A stretch of DNA of 64,000 nt. Source: Solirubrobacter sp963848475 (GTDB lineage: Bacteria; Actinomycetota; Thermoleophilia; Solirubrobacterales; Solirubrobacteraceae). Below are positions 42,959 through 52,214 of the stretch, piece by piece. A program made the position numbers and the translations under genes. Positions within the stretch are counted from its first letter, which is position 1; each line of letters starts with the position of its first letter. The notes beneath the pieces are model-generated. The model saw only the letters and a program-made list of their open reading frames with translations, was not told the DNA's origin and did not search any database. The stretch is taken from NCBI GenBank assembly GCA_963848475.1, contig CAWKDW010000008.1, forward strand, positions 1 to 64,000, written 5' to 3'.

Positions 42959-43065
42959 TGAAGAACGCCATCATCGTGATCGGAGGCCTGGTCGCCGCTG
43001 CCGGTGTGATCGCATCGACGATGCTGCCCGAGATCAGGCGCTACCTGCAGATGCGGAACATGTAG
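42958..43065 (+). CDS. 35-residue single-span membrane peptide
   Basis: A short gene: MKNAIIVIGGLVAAAGVIAS followed by TMLPEIRRYLQMRNM. One membrane helix of about 18 residues, then a positively charged C-terminal tail. ATG overlaps the protease stop, gaaaggag precedes it at a normal distance, and the TAG is followed at once by hypB. It resembles the tiny DUF6893-type proteins of actinobacteria (from memory). In a soluble-enzyme operon it might serve as a membrane anchor or quinone-side adaptor. That is inference. Confidence 0.75.
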   Translation: MKNAIIVIGGLVAAAGVIASTMLPEIRRYLQMRNM

Positions 43066-43746
43066 ATGCACCGCGTCCGGGTCAGGATCGTCGAGGACGC
43101 GCTCGACGCCAACAACACGATCGCGCGCGCCAACCGCGACGATTTCGACCGCGCCGGCGTGACGGTCGCGAACCTGATGGGTGCGCCGGGGGCGGGCAAG
43201 ACGGCGCTGTTGGAGCGCGTCCTGCGCGATCTGGGCGGCGTCCGCGCGGGCGTGCTCGAGGGTGACGTGGAAGGCTCGCTCGACGCCGACCGGCTCGCGT
43301 CGCTGCACGTGCCCGTGACGCAGCTGCAGACCGCTGTGGGGTTCGGCGGCGAGTGCCATCTGGACGCGAACATGGTCCGCTCCGCGCTCCCCTCGATCCC
43401 ACTGGCTGAGATCGACCTGCTGGTGATCGAGAACGTCGGCAACCTCGTCTGCCCGGCCGAGTTCCGCGTCGGCGAGGACGCGCGGGTGATGATCGCCTCG
43501 GTCACCGAGGGCGAGGACAAACCGCTGAAGTACCCGCTGATGTTCCGCGCGTGCGAGCTGGTGGTGCTGAACAAGATCGACCTGCTGCCACACGTGGACT
43601 TCGACGTCGAGAAGTGGGCCGATCGCCTCGACACGGTGCATCCGGGGGTGCCGTGGATGCTGGTGAGCGCCCGCACGGGCGAAGGCGTGGACGCGTTCCG
43701 CGACTATCTCGCCGCGCTGCCGGAGCGGCGCATGGTGGAGGCGTGA
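43066..43746 (+). CDS. hypB: Hydrogenase nickel-incorporation GTPase HypB
   Basis: 226 residues. GTPase that powers Ni delivery with HypA. The P-loop is VANLMGAPGAGKTALLERVL; GVLEGDVEGSLDADRL, the metal/switch region HVPVTQLQTAVGFGGECHLD, LLVIENVGNLVCPAEF and the guanine motif VVLNKIDLLPHV follow. It lacks the His-rich Ni-storage N-terminus of some HypB proteins. ATG directly follows the stop of the small membrane peptide. Confidence 0.95.
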   Translation: MHRVRVRIVEDALDANNTIARANRDDFDRAGVTVANLMGAPGAGKTALLERVLRDLGGVRAGVLEGDVEGSLDADRLASLHVPVTQLQTAVGFGGECHLDANMVRSALPSIPLAEIDLLVIENVGNLVCPAEFRVGEDARVMIASVTEGEDKPLKYPLMFRACELVVLNKIDLLPHVDFDVEKWADRLDTVHPGVPWMLVSARTGEGVDAFRDYLAALPERRMVEA

Positions 43747-44753
43747 CCGACGAGCGGACCCGGGCCAACAGCGAGTTCTTCAGCGCCGAGTCGCAACGGC
43801 TCGCGGCGCTGTGCGACGCGATGGCGCTGCGGTTCCTGCGCGGCGGGCGGCTGCTGGCCGTCGGCGAGGAGTCCGACGCGCGCCACGTCGCGGTCGAGTT
43901 CGTGCACCCGGTGATCGTCGGCAAGCGCGCGCTGCCCGCGCTGGCGCTGCCGACGATCGACGCACTCCAGCTCGAGTGCGAGTCCGACGACATCGTGGTC
44001 ATCTTCAGCGAGCTCGGGGTGCGGATAGACGACCAGTCGTTCATCCCGCCGACCGACGATCCGTACGTCCGCCAGGAGCTGATCGAGACGCTGTACCACG
44101 TGCTCTGGGAGCTCGTGCACGTGTTCATCGAGCACCGTGAGGGCTCGCTGGTCGGGGCCGGTGCCGCGAGCTTCCTGTACCCGTTCCTCGGCAGCGGTGA
44201 CGCACCGGACCTGGAGGCGGTGCGGGAGGACGTCCGCCGCTCGATCGAGGCCAAGGCAGTCGAGACCGGGGCGCTGCGCTCGCAGACGCTGCTGGAGAAC
44301 GCGGCGGTGATCGAGGCGGCGGCCGGCGCGATCAGCGGTCGCCTGCTCGCGTTGGGCAACGGCGGCTCGGCGACGGACGCGATGGACGTCGTCGCCGACC
44401 TGCGGGCACGGGGACGGCGCGCGCTTGACCTGACCGATGACTCGGCGGTCCTGACCGCGATCGCCAACGACATCGGCGTCGAGGCGATCTTCGCGCGTCA
44501 GGTGATCGCCCACGGCCGGCCCGGCGACACGCTGCTGACGTTCTCCACCTCGGGCTCCTCGGCGAACGTGATCGCGGCGCTGGAGGAGGCGCGCCGGCGC
44601 GCGCTCGTCACGATCGCGATGGTCGGCTACGACGGCGGGCGGATCGCGGCCGAGAAGCTGGCCGACTTCGTGATCGTCGTGCGCTCCGAGCACATCCCAC
44701 GGATCCAGGAGGCCCAGGCGAGCGCGTACCACACGCTGGTGGAGCTGGCTTGA
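43743..44753 (+). CDS. SIS-domain (phosphoheptose-isomerase-like) protein in the hyp operon
   Basis: 336 residues from GTG 43743. The C-terminal half is a GmhA-like SIS domain: GRLLALGNGGSATDAMDVVA, DTLLTFSTSGSSANVIAALE and RSEHIPRIQEAQASAYHTLV. The N-terminal half has a second, diverged SIS-like start (AMALRFLRGGRLLAVGEESD) and a region with PPTDDPYVRQELIETLYHVL. Such proteins sit beside hyp genes in several actinobacteria but have no proven part in maturation; lipid-A heptose synthesis is not expected in a Gram-positive lineage. Coupled to hypB and hypF by four-base overlaps. Confidence 0.8.
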   Translation: MTDERTRANSEFFSAESQRLAALCDAMALRFLRGGRLLAVGEESDARHVAVEFVHPVIVGKRALPALALPTIDALQLECESDDIVVIFSELGVRIDDQSFIPPTDDPYVRQELIETLYHVLWELVHVFIEHREGSLVGAGAASFLYPFLGSGDAPDLEAVREDVRRSIEAKAVETGALRSQTLLENAAVIEAAAGAISGRLLALGNGGSATDAMDVVADLRARGRRALDLTDDSAVLTAIANDIGVEAIFARQVIAHGRPGDTLLTFSTSGSSANVIAALEEARRRALVTIAMVGYDGGRIAAEKLADFVIVVRSEHIPRIQEAQASAYHTLVELA

Positions 44754-46924
44754 GGGTCCGCGCCCGCGTCACGGGGGTGGTGCAGGGCGTGGGGTACCGT
44801 CCGTTCGTGTTCGGGCTGGCGTCCGATCTCGGGCTGTCGGGCTTCGTGTTCAACGACGCGCTGGGCGTGGTCGTCGAGGTCGAAGGCGAGGCGGTCTCCT
44901 TGTTTATGGATCGCCTGCGCTCGGAGGCGCCGCCGCTGGCCTCGGTCGAGTCGGTCTCGAGCGTCTCGGTGCCGGAGGTCGGCGACGCGGGCTTCGTCAT
45001 CCGCGCGAGCCCGCGCAACGGCTCCCCCGACGCGCCGATCGCCGTCGACACGACCACCTGCGACGCGTGTCTCGCCGAGCTCTTCGATCCGTCGAACCGG
45101 CGCTATCGCTACCCGTTCATCAACTGCACGGACTGCGGGCCGCGGTTCACGATCGTGACCGGGGTTCCGTACGACCGGCCGTTCACGACGATGGCCGGCT
45201 TCGTCATGTGCGCGCTCTGCCAGGCCGAGTACGACGACCCGCGCGACCGGCGCTTTCACGCCCAGCCCAACGCCTGCGCGGAGTGCGGCCCGCGCGTGAC
45301 GCCGGGGATCGAGGAGGCCGCGCAGGCGCTGCTCGCGGGCTCGATCGTCGCCGTGAAGGGCATCGGCGGCTTCCATCTCGCCTGCCGCGCCGACGACGAG
45401 ACGGCCGTGGCACGGCTGCGTGCGCGCAAGCATCGTGAGGACCGCCCGTTCGCGCTGATGGCGAGCGATCCGTCGGCCTTGATCGAGGCGCCGCCGGAGA
45501 TCTACGGCCGCGAGCGACCGATCGTCATCGCTCCGCGCCGACCCGGCGCGGTCGTCGCCGCGTCGGTCGCCCCGCGCTCGAACGAGTTGGGCGTGATGCT
45601 CCCCTACTCGCCGCTGCACCATCTGCTGCTCGCCGACGTCGGCGTGCCGCTGGTGATGACGAGCGGGAACGTCTCCGACGAGCCGATCGCCTTCTGAAAC
45701 GAGGACGCGCTGGAGCGGCTCGCCGGCATCGCCGGCCTGTTCCTCCTGCACGACCGTCCGATCCACACCCGCACCGACGACTCGGTCGTGCGCGGAGGTC
45801 GGCTGGTGCGCCGCTCACGTGGATACGTGCCGGCGACGCTGCCCGTCGCGGTCGCTCCTGCGCTCTTGGCCGTCGGCGCGGAGCTCAAGAACACGTTCGC
45901 GCTGGCCCGCGACGGGCGCGCCTGGGTCGGCCACCACATCGGCGACCTGCGCAACTACGAGACGCTGCGGTCCTTCAGCGACGGGATCGCGCACTTCGAG
46001 CGGCTGTTCGCGGTGACGCCCGAGCTCGTCGCGCACGACCTGCACCCGGAGTACCTCTCGACCAAGTTCGCGCTCGATCTGGACCTGCCGTGCATGGCGA
46101 TCCAGCACCACCACGCGCACCTCGCCGCCTGCCTCGCCGAGCACGGCGCCGAGCACGCGGCGGGCGCGATCTACGACGGCACCGGCTACGGCACCGACGC
46201 AACCGTGTGGGGCGGCGAACTGCTCCGCGGCGACCTCATGGCCTTCGAGCGCATCGGCCACCTCTGGCCCGTCCGGATGCCGGGCGGCGAGGCCGCGATC
46301 CGCGAGCCCTGGCGGATGGCCTGCGCGTGGCTGGCGGAGATCGGCCACGAAGCGCCCCTGCCCGGCATCGACCCAGACCGCTGGAACCAGGTCGCCCAGC
46401 TCGCCCGCACCGGCCTCGCCTCTCCGGTCACCACCAGCATGGGCCGCCTCTTCGACGCCGTCGCCGCCCTCTGCTGCCTTCGCCTCACGGTGACGTACGA
46501 GGGCCAGGCGGCGATCGAACTGGAGGCCGTCGCGGACCGCCGCGAGACCGCGGCGTACCCGCTCGACGTCGCCGCCCCGCGCGCCCGCGCGCCGCCCCGC
46601 CGCCCGCGCGCCGCGCCGGCGCCCGCGCTCGTCCTCGACGCCCGTCCCACCATCGCGGCGGTCGTCCAGGACCTCGCGCGCGGCGTCACGATCCCCCTCG
46701 TCGCCGCGCGCTTCCACAACGCCGTCGCTCGCGCCACCGCGGCCGCGCTGCGCGACGAGCCCGTCGTCGTCCTCTCCGGCGGCGTCTTCCAGAACGACCT
46801 GCTGCTGGCGCGCACGCTCGAGCTCCTCCCGCGCGCGCTCGTCCCGGCGCGCCTGCCCGCCAACGACGGCGGCATCTCCTACGGGCAGGCGGCGATCAGC
46901 TCGGCGCGATCGGCGACCCGGTGA
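44750..46924 (+). CDS. hypF: Carbamoyltransferase HypF, interrupted by an in-frame TGA
   Basis: Makes the carbamoyl group that HypE turns into cyanide. Domains in order: acylphosphatase (GVVQGVGYRPFVFGLA, residues 8-23), two zinc fingers (TTCDACLAELFDP with INCTDCGPRFTI; MCALCQAEYDDPRDRRFHA with NACAECGPRV), YrdC-like (SIVAVKGIGGFHLACRADDE), and Kae1-like carbamoyltransferase (AIQHHHAHLAACLAEHG; VVLSGGVFQNDLLLARTLEL). The reading frame is continuous but codon 316, at 45695-45697, is TGA. Around it the protein reads VSDEPIAF-stop-NEDALERL, where the family has Arg (CGA), so a C-to-T change fits. Without a readable codon the product would be only the N-terminal 315 residues. Total length would be 724. 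Confidence 0.9.
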
Positions 46925-47009
46925 ACAGCTCGTCAAGGCATGCGCCAATGGTCCTAGATCCAGCGGCCGATGGGCGTGAGGCCTCCCGATGCGTAACGTT
47001 GGAGGCGCG

Positions 47010-48177
47010 ATGGCCGCCGCCGACAGCACCGCCTTCCGGGCGCTTTCCGACGTCGTGCTCGCGATCGCCTCCGAGCATGAGGTCGCGCCCGTCCTGCAGC
47101 TGCTCGTCCACTCCGCGCGCGAACTCGCCGGTGCACGCTACGCCGCGCTCGGGATCCCGGACGGCGAGGGCGCGTTCGAGAGCTTCATCACGTCCGGGAT
47201 GAGCGACGAGCTGATCGAGGCGATGGGCCCGCTGCCGCGCACGCACGGGATGCTCGGGGCGATGCTGGACTCGGCCGCGCCGCATCTGACCGACGACATC
47301 ACCGCCGACCCGCGCTTCCGCGGCTGGTGGCCGCGTGCGCACCCGCAGATGCGCTCCTTCCTCGGCGTTCCGATCGTCGCGCGCGGGGACATCATCGGCG
47401 CCCTCTATCTCACCGAGAAGGAGGACGGTTCGCCGTTCTCGGCCGCCGATCAGCGGTTGATCGAGCTGCTCGCCGCGCACGCCGCGATCGCGATCGAGAA
47501 CGCCCGCCTGCACGAGCGCAGCCGCGAGCTGTCGATCGTCGAGGAGCGCAACCGGCTCGCGCGCGAGCTGCACGACAGCGTCACCCAGCGGCTGTTCGCC
47601 GTCGCGCTGGCGGCCGAGTCCGCCTCGACGCTGCTCGCCCGCGACCGCGAGCGAAGCGGTGGTGAGCCCGCGGGGCGAGACAGTGGTGCCGCGGCCGAGC
47701 TCAAGCGCGTGAGCGAGCTGGCACGAGGCGCGATGGAGGAGCTGCGCGCGGTGGTCTTCGAGCTGCGGCCGGGGTCGCTGGAGGCCGAGGGCCTGGCGAC
47801 CGTCCTGCGCAAGCACGTCGAGGTGCTCTGCCGCGTCTACGAGCGGCGCGATCGACCTGCGCGTCTGCGACGTCCCGCGGCTCGCTCCCGGCCCGGCGAC
47901 GGAGGTGCTCCGGATCGCCCAGGAGGCACTCGGCAACGCGCTTCGCCACGCGGGCGCCGATGAGATCGACGTGCGGCTCTCCGGCGAGGACGGCAGGCTC
48001 GTCCTGACCGTCGCCGACGACGGCTGCGGCTTCGATCCGGCCGGCCCCGAGGTGCGCGGTCAGCGGCTCGGGCTGACGTCGATGGAGGAGCGAGCGACGG
48101 AGCTCGGCGGCACGCTGCAGGTCAGCTCGACGCTCGGGAGCGGCACGACCGTCCGGCTCGAGGTGCCCGCGCCGTGA
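47010..48177 (+). CDS. GAF-domain sensor histidine kinase next to the hydrogenase operon (frameshifted)
   Basis: About 388 residues. A GAF domain (residues 25-170, with ARYAALGIPDGEGAFESFIT and MRSFLGVPIVARGDIIGALY) is followed by a HisKA_3 helix with the phospho-His in RNRLARELHDSVTQRLFAVA, then an HATPase domain (VLRIAQEALGNALRHAGADE, VADDGCGFDP, GQRLGLTSMEERATELGGTL). The frame shifts near 47845. A 39-base repeat is inserted in frame at 47645-47683, encoding RERSGGEPAGRDS in the linker after the dimerisation helix start. ATG 47010 is preceded by ggaggc. It lies 85 bases after hypF and overlaps its regulator gene, so it may sense redox or gas status for the hydrogenase. Confidence 0.85.
47645..47683 (+). 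repeat. 39-bp dispersed repeat, copy B, inside a kinase gene
   Basis: Matches 40891-40929 at 38 of 39 bases. Its length is a multiple of three, so it adds 13 codons without breaking the histidine-kinase frame. The encoded stretch is hydrophilic and has no counterpart in usual DesK/NarX-type kinases at this place. Confidence 0.85.
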
Positions 48178-48800
48178 TCCGCGTCCTGCTCGCCGACGAT
48201 CACGCGGTCGTGCGTCAGGGCCTGCGCACGTTCCTCGACCTCCAGGACGACATCGAGGTCGTGGCGGAGGCCGGCGACGGCGAGGCCGCCGTCGACGCGG
48301 CGGGGCGCACCGACCCCGACGTGATCCTGCTCGACCTCGTGATGCCGCGCCTGGACGGCGTCGGCGCGCTCAAGCGGCTCCGGGAGTCCCGTGCCCGGAT
48401 CATCGTGCTCACGAGCTTCGGCGACGACGACAAGCTGTTCGCCGCCCTGCGCGCCGGTGCCGCGGGCTACCTGCTCAAGGACGTCGAGCCCGCCGAGCTG
48501 GTGCGCGCGATCCGCGCCGCCCACGAGGGCAACAGCCCGCTCTCGCCCACGATCGCGACCCGCGTCGTCGAGGAGATCGCCCACGGCGGCGGCGCGCCCG
48601 CCCAGGTCGACGACCTCACGCCGCGCGAGCGCGACGTGCTGATCCTGATCGCCCGCGGACGCTCGAACAAGGTCATCGCGCTCGAGCTCGGGGTCGCCGA
48701 GAAGACGGTCAAGACCCACGTCTCCCACATCCTCGGCAAGCTCGGTCTGACGGACCGCACACAGGCGGCGTTGTACGCCGTCCGCCACGGGCTGGTCTGA
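48174..48800 (+). CDS. NarL/FixJ-type response regulator
   Basis: 208 residues from GTG 48174, which overlaps the kinase stop. Receiver domain: MIRVLLADDHAVVRQGLRTF, phospho-Asp in DVILLDLVMPRLDG, conserved Thr/Lys in IIVLTSFGDDDK and GYLLKDVEPAEL. DNA-binding domain: LTPRERDVLILIARGRSNKV with LGVAEKTVKTHVSHILGKLG. Cognate of the preceding kinase; a plausible regulator of the hydrogenase operon by position only. Confidence 0.9.
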   Translation: MIRVLLADDHAVVRQGLRTFLDLQDDIEVVAEAGDGEAAVDAAGRTDPDVILLDLVMPRLDGVGALKRLRESRARIIVLTSFGDDDKLFAALRAGAAGYLLKDVEPAELVRAIRAAHEGNSPLSPTIATRVVEEIAHGGGAPAQVDDLTPRERDVLILIARGRSNKVIALELGVAEKTVKTHVSHILGKLGLTDRTQAALYAVRHGLV

Positions 48801-48858
48801 CGGTCCTAAGCCCAATTGCGGATGGTGGCCGGGCGGGCCTCGGCGTAGCTTCGAGGGC

Positions 48859-49546
48859 ATGCCTACCGCCATCGTCACCGGTGCCTCCAGGGGCCTCGGA
48901 CTCGCGCTGGCCCGTGCCCTCGCCGAGCGGAGATGGCGGCTCGTCATCGACGCCCGCGAGGCCGGGACGCTCAACGAGGCCGCCACCGAGCTCGCCCAGC
49001 TGACCGACGTCGCCGCGCTCGCGGGCGATGTCAGCGACCCCGAGCACCGGGCCGCGCTGATCGCCGCCGCCGGACCACGGATCGACCTGCTGGTCAACAA
49101 CGCGTCGGTGCTCGGGCCGAGCCCTCAGCCGGCGCTCGCCGACTACCCGCTCGACACGCTCGAGCACGTCTATCGCGTCAACGTGATCGCGCCGTTGGCG
49201 CTCGCCCAGCTCGCGCTCCCGAGGCTGAGCGCGGGCGGCGCGGATCGTCAACGTCTCCTCCGACGCCGCGGTCGAGCCCTACGAGGGCTGGGGCGGCTAC
49301 GGCTCCGCCAAGGCCGCGCTCGACCACCTGACCGCGATCCTCGCCGTCGAGCGCCACGACCTGCGCCTCTACGCCGTCGACCCCGGCGACATGAACACGC
49401 GCATGCACCAGGAGGCGTTCCCGGGCGAGGACATCTCCGACCGGCCGCCGCCGGAGGCCAGCGTCCCCGGCCTGCTCGCGCTGATCGAGGGCGAGCTTCC
49501 CAGCGGGCGCTACCAGGCGCGAGCGCTCACGGGGGCGCCGGCGTGA
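48859..49546 (+). CDS. Short-chain dehydrogenase/reductase (frameshifted)
   Basis: About 229 residues. The N-terminal part has the classical SDR cofactor motif AIVTGASRGLGLALARALAE and RIDLLVNNASVLGPSPQPAL. The frame changes near 49240, after which RIVNVSSDAAVEPYEGWGGY and GSAKAALDHLTAILAVE give the catalytic Ser, Tyr and Lys (Y-x3-K reads YGSAK). The stop TGA at 49544-49546 overlaps the GTG of the QueA-like gene. Substrate unknown. Confidence 0.8.
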
Positions 49547-50582
49547 GCGCGCTCTCGTTCCACCTCCCACCGTGGCTGGAGGCCGCGACCCCGCCGGCGG
49601 TGCGTGACGAGGTCAAGCTGATGGTCGCGCGGCCCGGACGGCCGCTCGTCCACACGGACTTCCTCGCCCTCTCGCAGCAGCTCGAAGCGGGTGACCTGCT
49701 CGTCGTCAACGCGTCCGCGACCCTCCCGGCGGCGCTCCCCGCGCGGCGCGAGGACGGCACCCGGCTGGACCTGCACCTCTCCACGCCGGACCCGGCGCAC
49801 CCGGACCGCTGGGTCGTCGAGCTGCGCCGCGCCGGACGCCGGGCCAAGGCGAGAAGCGAGACGCTCGCGCTCCCCGGCGGCGGCACGGCGACGCTGCTCG
49901 CGCCCTATTTGTCGCCGGGGGGCCGCCGCCCCCCGGACCCCCTGCTCTCCGGCCGGCTGTGGATCGCCCGGCTCGACCTCCCCGAGCCGCTCGAGCCCTA
50001 CCTGCAGGCCCACGGCGCGCCGATCCGCTACGCCCACGAGCCGCGCCGGCGCCCGCTCGAGGATCACCAGACGATCTTCGCCGGCGAGCCCGGCAGCGCC
50101 GAGATGCCGAGCGCCGGCCGCGCGTTCACCAGGCGCGCGCTGACGAAGCTGCGCGAGCGGGGGATCAGCGTCCAGCGGATCGTGCTGCACACCGGCGTCA
50201 GCTCGCAGGAACGCGGCGAGCGACCGTACCCCGAGCGCTTCGCCGTCCCCGCGCACACGGCGGCCCGCGTCAACGCGCGCGGCAGCGGGGAAAGCGGGTG
50301 ATCGCGGTCGGCACGACCGTCGTCCGGGCGCTCGAGACGGTCGCCGAACCCGACGGCAGCGTCCGCGCCGGCCGCGGCTGGACGAGCCTGACCGTCACCC
50401 CCGGACGCGGCGTGCGCGCGGTCGATGGCCTGCTCACGGGCTGGCATGAGCCGGAGGCCAGCCACCTGCTGATGCTCGAGGCCTTCGCCGGCCGCGAGCT
50501 GCTCGAGCGCTCCTACGCGGCCGCGCTCGCCCGCGGCTATCGGTGGCATGAGTTCGGCGATTTGCATCTGTTGCTGCGCTGA
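49543..50582 (+). CDS. queA: QueA-like S-adenosylmethionine:tRNA ribosyltransferase-isomerase (frameshifted)
   Basis: About 346 residues. QueA transfers and isomerises the ribosyl part of SAM onto preQ1-tRNA to give epoxyqueuosine. Visible blocks: PRGPxD-like beginning is replaced by FHLPPWLEAATPPAV, then DFLALSQQLEAGDLLVVNAS (in place of GDLLVFNDT), DHQTIFAGEPGSAEMPSAGR and GISVQRIVLHTGVSSQ. Near 50275 the frame shifts; GKRVIAVGTTVVRALETVAE and TPGRGVRAVDGLLTGWHEPE, the family C-terminus, are in the next frame. Sequence departures from classical QueA suggest the divergent actinobacterial form; no queC, queD, queE or tgt gene is near. Confidence 0.82.
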
Positions 50583-50600
50583 CACTTAGACTTGCCCGCG

Positions 50601-52214
50601 ATGCGGGGACTCGAGGAGCGACTCCGGCTCGCCGTGGAGGGAACGGAGACCGGCTTCTGGGAGTGGCACGTCGACACCGACGTCGTCGAGTGGTCCGACA
50701 ACATGGGCCCGATGTACGGCCTCCCGCCCGGCACGCAGCCCGGCGGCTACGGCGACTTCCTGGACCGGATCGTGCACGAGGACGACCGCGCCGAGATGAC
50801 CGGCTACGTCCGTGCCGCGCTCGAGCACGGCACGCCCTATGAGCTCGACCTGCGCGTCATCCTCCCCGACAAGGGCCTGCGCTGGCTGCACGCCCGCGCC
50901 CGCGCCGTCGTCGGTCCCGACGGCCGCGTCGAGCGCCTGACCGGGCTGCTCAGCGACGTCACCGAGCGCCGCCAGCGCGAGGAGGCGCGCGCGTTCCTGG
51001 ATACCGCGAGCCAGGTGCTCGCGGCGACGATGGACCCGGTGCAGACGCTCGAGGAGGTCGCGCAGCTGGCCGTCCCGCGGCTCGCGGACTGGTGCTCGGT
51101 GCAGCTGGCGGAGGGCATGGCCGGGCGCTACGAGCAGGTCGCGGTCGCCCACGTCGACCCGGAGAAGGTGCGCTGGGCGTGGGAGCTGCAGAAGCGCTAC
51201 CCGCCCGACCCGGACTCGCCGACGGGCGCGTCCGCGGTGATCCGCAGCGGCCGCTCGGAGCTCTACCCGGTGATCGACAGCGCGCTGCTGGAGGCCGCGG
51301 CGCTCGACGAGGAGCAGATCCAGCTCGTCCGCGAGCTGCAGATGCACTCCGTGATGGTGGTCCCGCTGGCCGCGAGGGGGCACACGCTGGGGGCGATCAC
51401 GTTCGTCTGGGCCGAGTCGGGTCGCCAGTACTCGACGCGCGATCTGGAGCTGGCGGAGGAGCTCGGGCGCCGCGCCGGGCTGGCGCTCGACCACGCACGG
51501 CTGTTCGCCCGCGACCACGCGATCGCCGTGACGCTGCAGCGCGCGCTGCTGCCCGCGACGTTGCCCGAGCCGCCGGGGCACGAGCTCGTCGTCCGCTACG
51601 TCCCGAGCGACGCTCGCGACCACGCCGGCGGCGACTGGTACGACGCCTTCTGGCTCCCGGACGGCCGCTACGGGATCGTCATCGGCGACGTCGGCGGACG
51701 CGGGATGGACGCGGCCGCGACGATGGGCCAGCTCCGCAACGCGCTGCGCGCCTACGCGCTCAAGGGCGCCGGCACGGCCGAGGTCCTCGACGATCTGCAC
51801 AACCTCGTCAAGGCCTCGGCGGGTGCGATCACGTTCGCGACCGTGATCTACGTCGTCCTCGACCCCGCCACCGGTGCCGGCGAGGTGGCAACCGCCGGCC
51901 ACCTGCCGGCGCTGCTCGTCGGCGAGAGCCCGCACTACGTCGACGCGCCGCGCTGCCCGCCGCTGGGCTTCAGCGGCGCCGACCGCTGCTCGATCGGCCG
52001 CTTCGAGCTCGCCGCCGGTGAGACGCTGTGGCTCTTCACCGACGGCCTGATCGAGTCGCGGCGGCGCCCGCTCGACGTCGGCCTCGACGCGCTCATCCGC
52101 GCCGCCGGCAGCGCCACCGGAGAGCTCGGCGCGATCGCCGACCGGCTGCTGGTCGAGCTTCCCGCCTCACGCGATGACGACATCGCGCTGCTCGGCCTGC
52201 GCCGGGCTCAGTAG
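50601..52214 (+). CDS. PAS-GAF-SpoIIE protein phosphatase
   Basis: 537 residues from ATG 50601. PAS domain (residues 1-125: GTETGFWEWHVDTDVVEWSD, LTGLLSDVTERR at its end), GAF domain (about 140-300) and PP2C/SpoIIE phosphatase domain starting AVTLQRALLPATLPEPPGHE, with metal ligands in AGGDWYDAFWL and VIGDVGGRGMDAA and the end RDDDIALLGLR. Such proteins dephosphorylate STAS antagonists such as the one at 21776 to release stress sigma factors. Intact. Convergent with the queuosine-salvage gene (7-base overlap). Confidence 0.9.
   Translation: MRGLEERLRLAVEGTETGFWEWHVDTDVVEWSDNMGPMYGLPPGTQPGGYGDFLDRIVHEDDRAEMTGYVRAALEHGTPYELDLRVILPDKGLRWLHARARAVVGPDGRVERLTGLLSDVTERRQREEARAFLDTASQVLAATMDPVQTLEEVAQLAVPRLADWCSVQLAEGMAGRYEQVAVAHVDPEKVRWAWELQKRYPPDPDSPTGASAVIRSGRSELYPVIDSALLEAAALDEEQIQLVRELQMHSVMVVPLAARGHTLGAITFVWAESGRQYSTRDLELAEELGRRAGLALDHARLFARDHAIAVTLQRALLPATLPEPPGHELVVRYVPSDARDHAGGDWYDAFWLPDGRYGIVIGDVGGRGMDAAATMGQLRNALRAYALKGAGTAEVLDDLHNLVKASAGAITFATVIYVVLDPATGAGEVATAGHLPALLVGESPHYVDAPRCPPLGFSGADRCSIGRFELAAGETLWLFTDGLIESRRRPLDVGLDALIRAAGSATGELGAIADRLLVELPASRDDDIALLGLRRAQ

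Noticed and set aside
45695..45697. TGA in hypF as a selenocysteine codon
   Set aside because: HypF has no selenoprotein form; the family residue here is Arg, not Cys, and I saw no hairpin right after the TGA that looked like a SECIS element.
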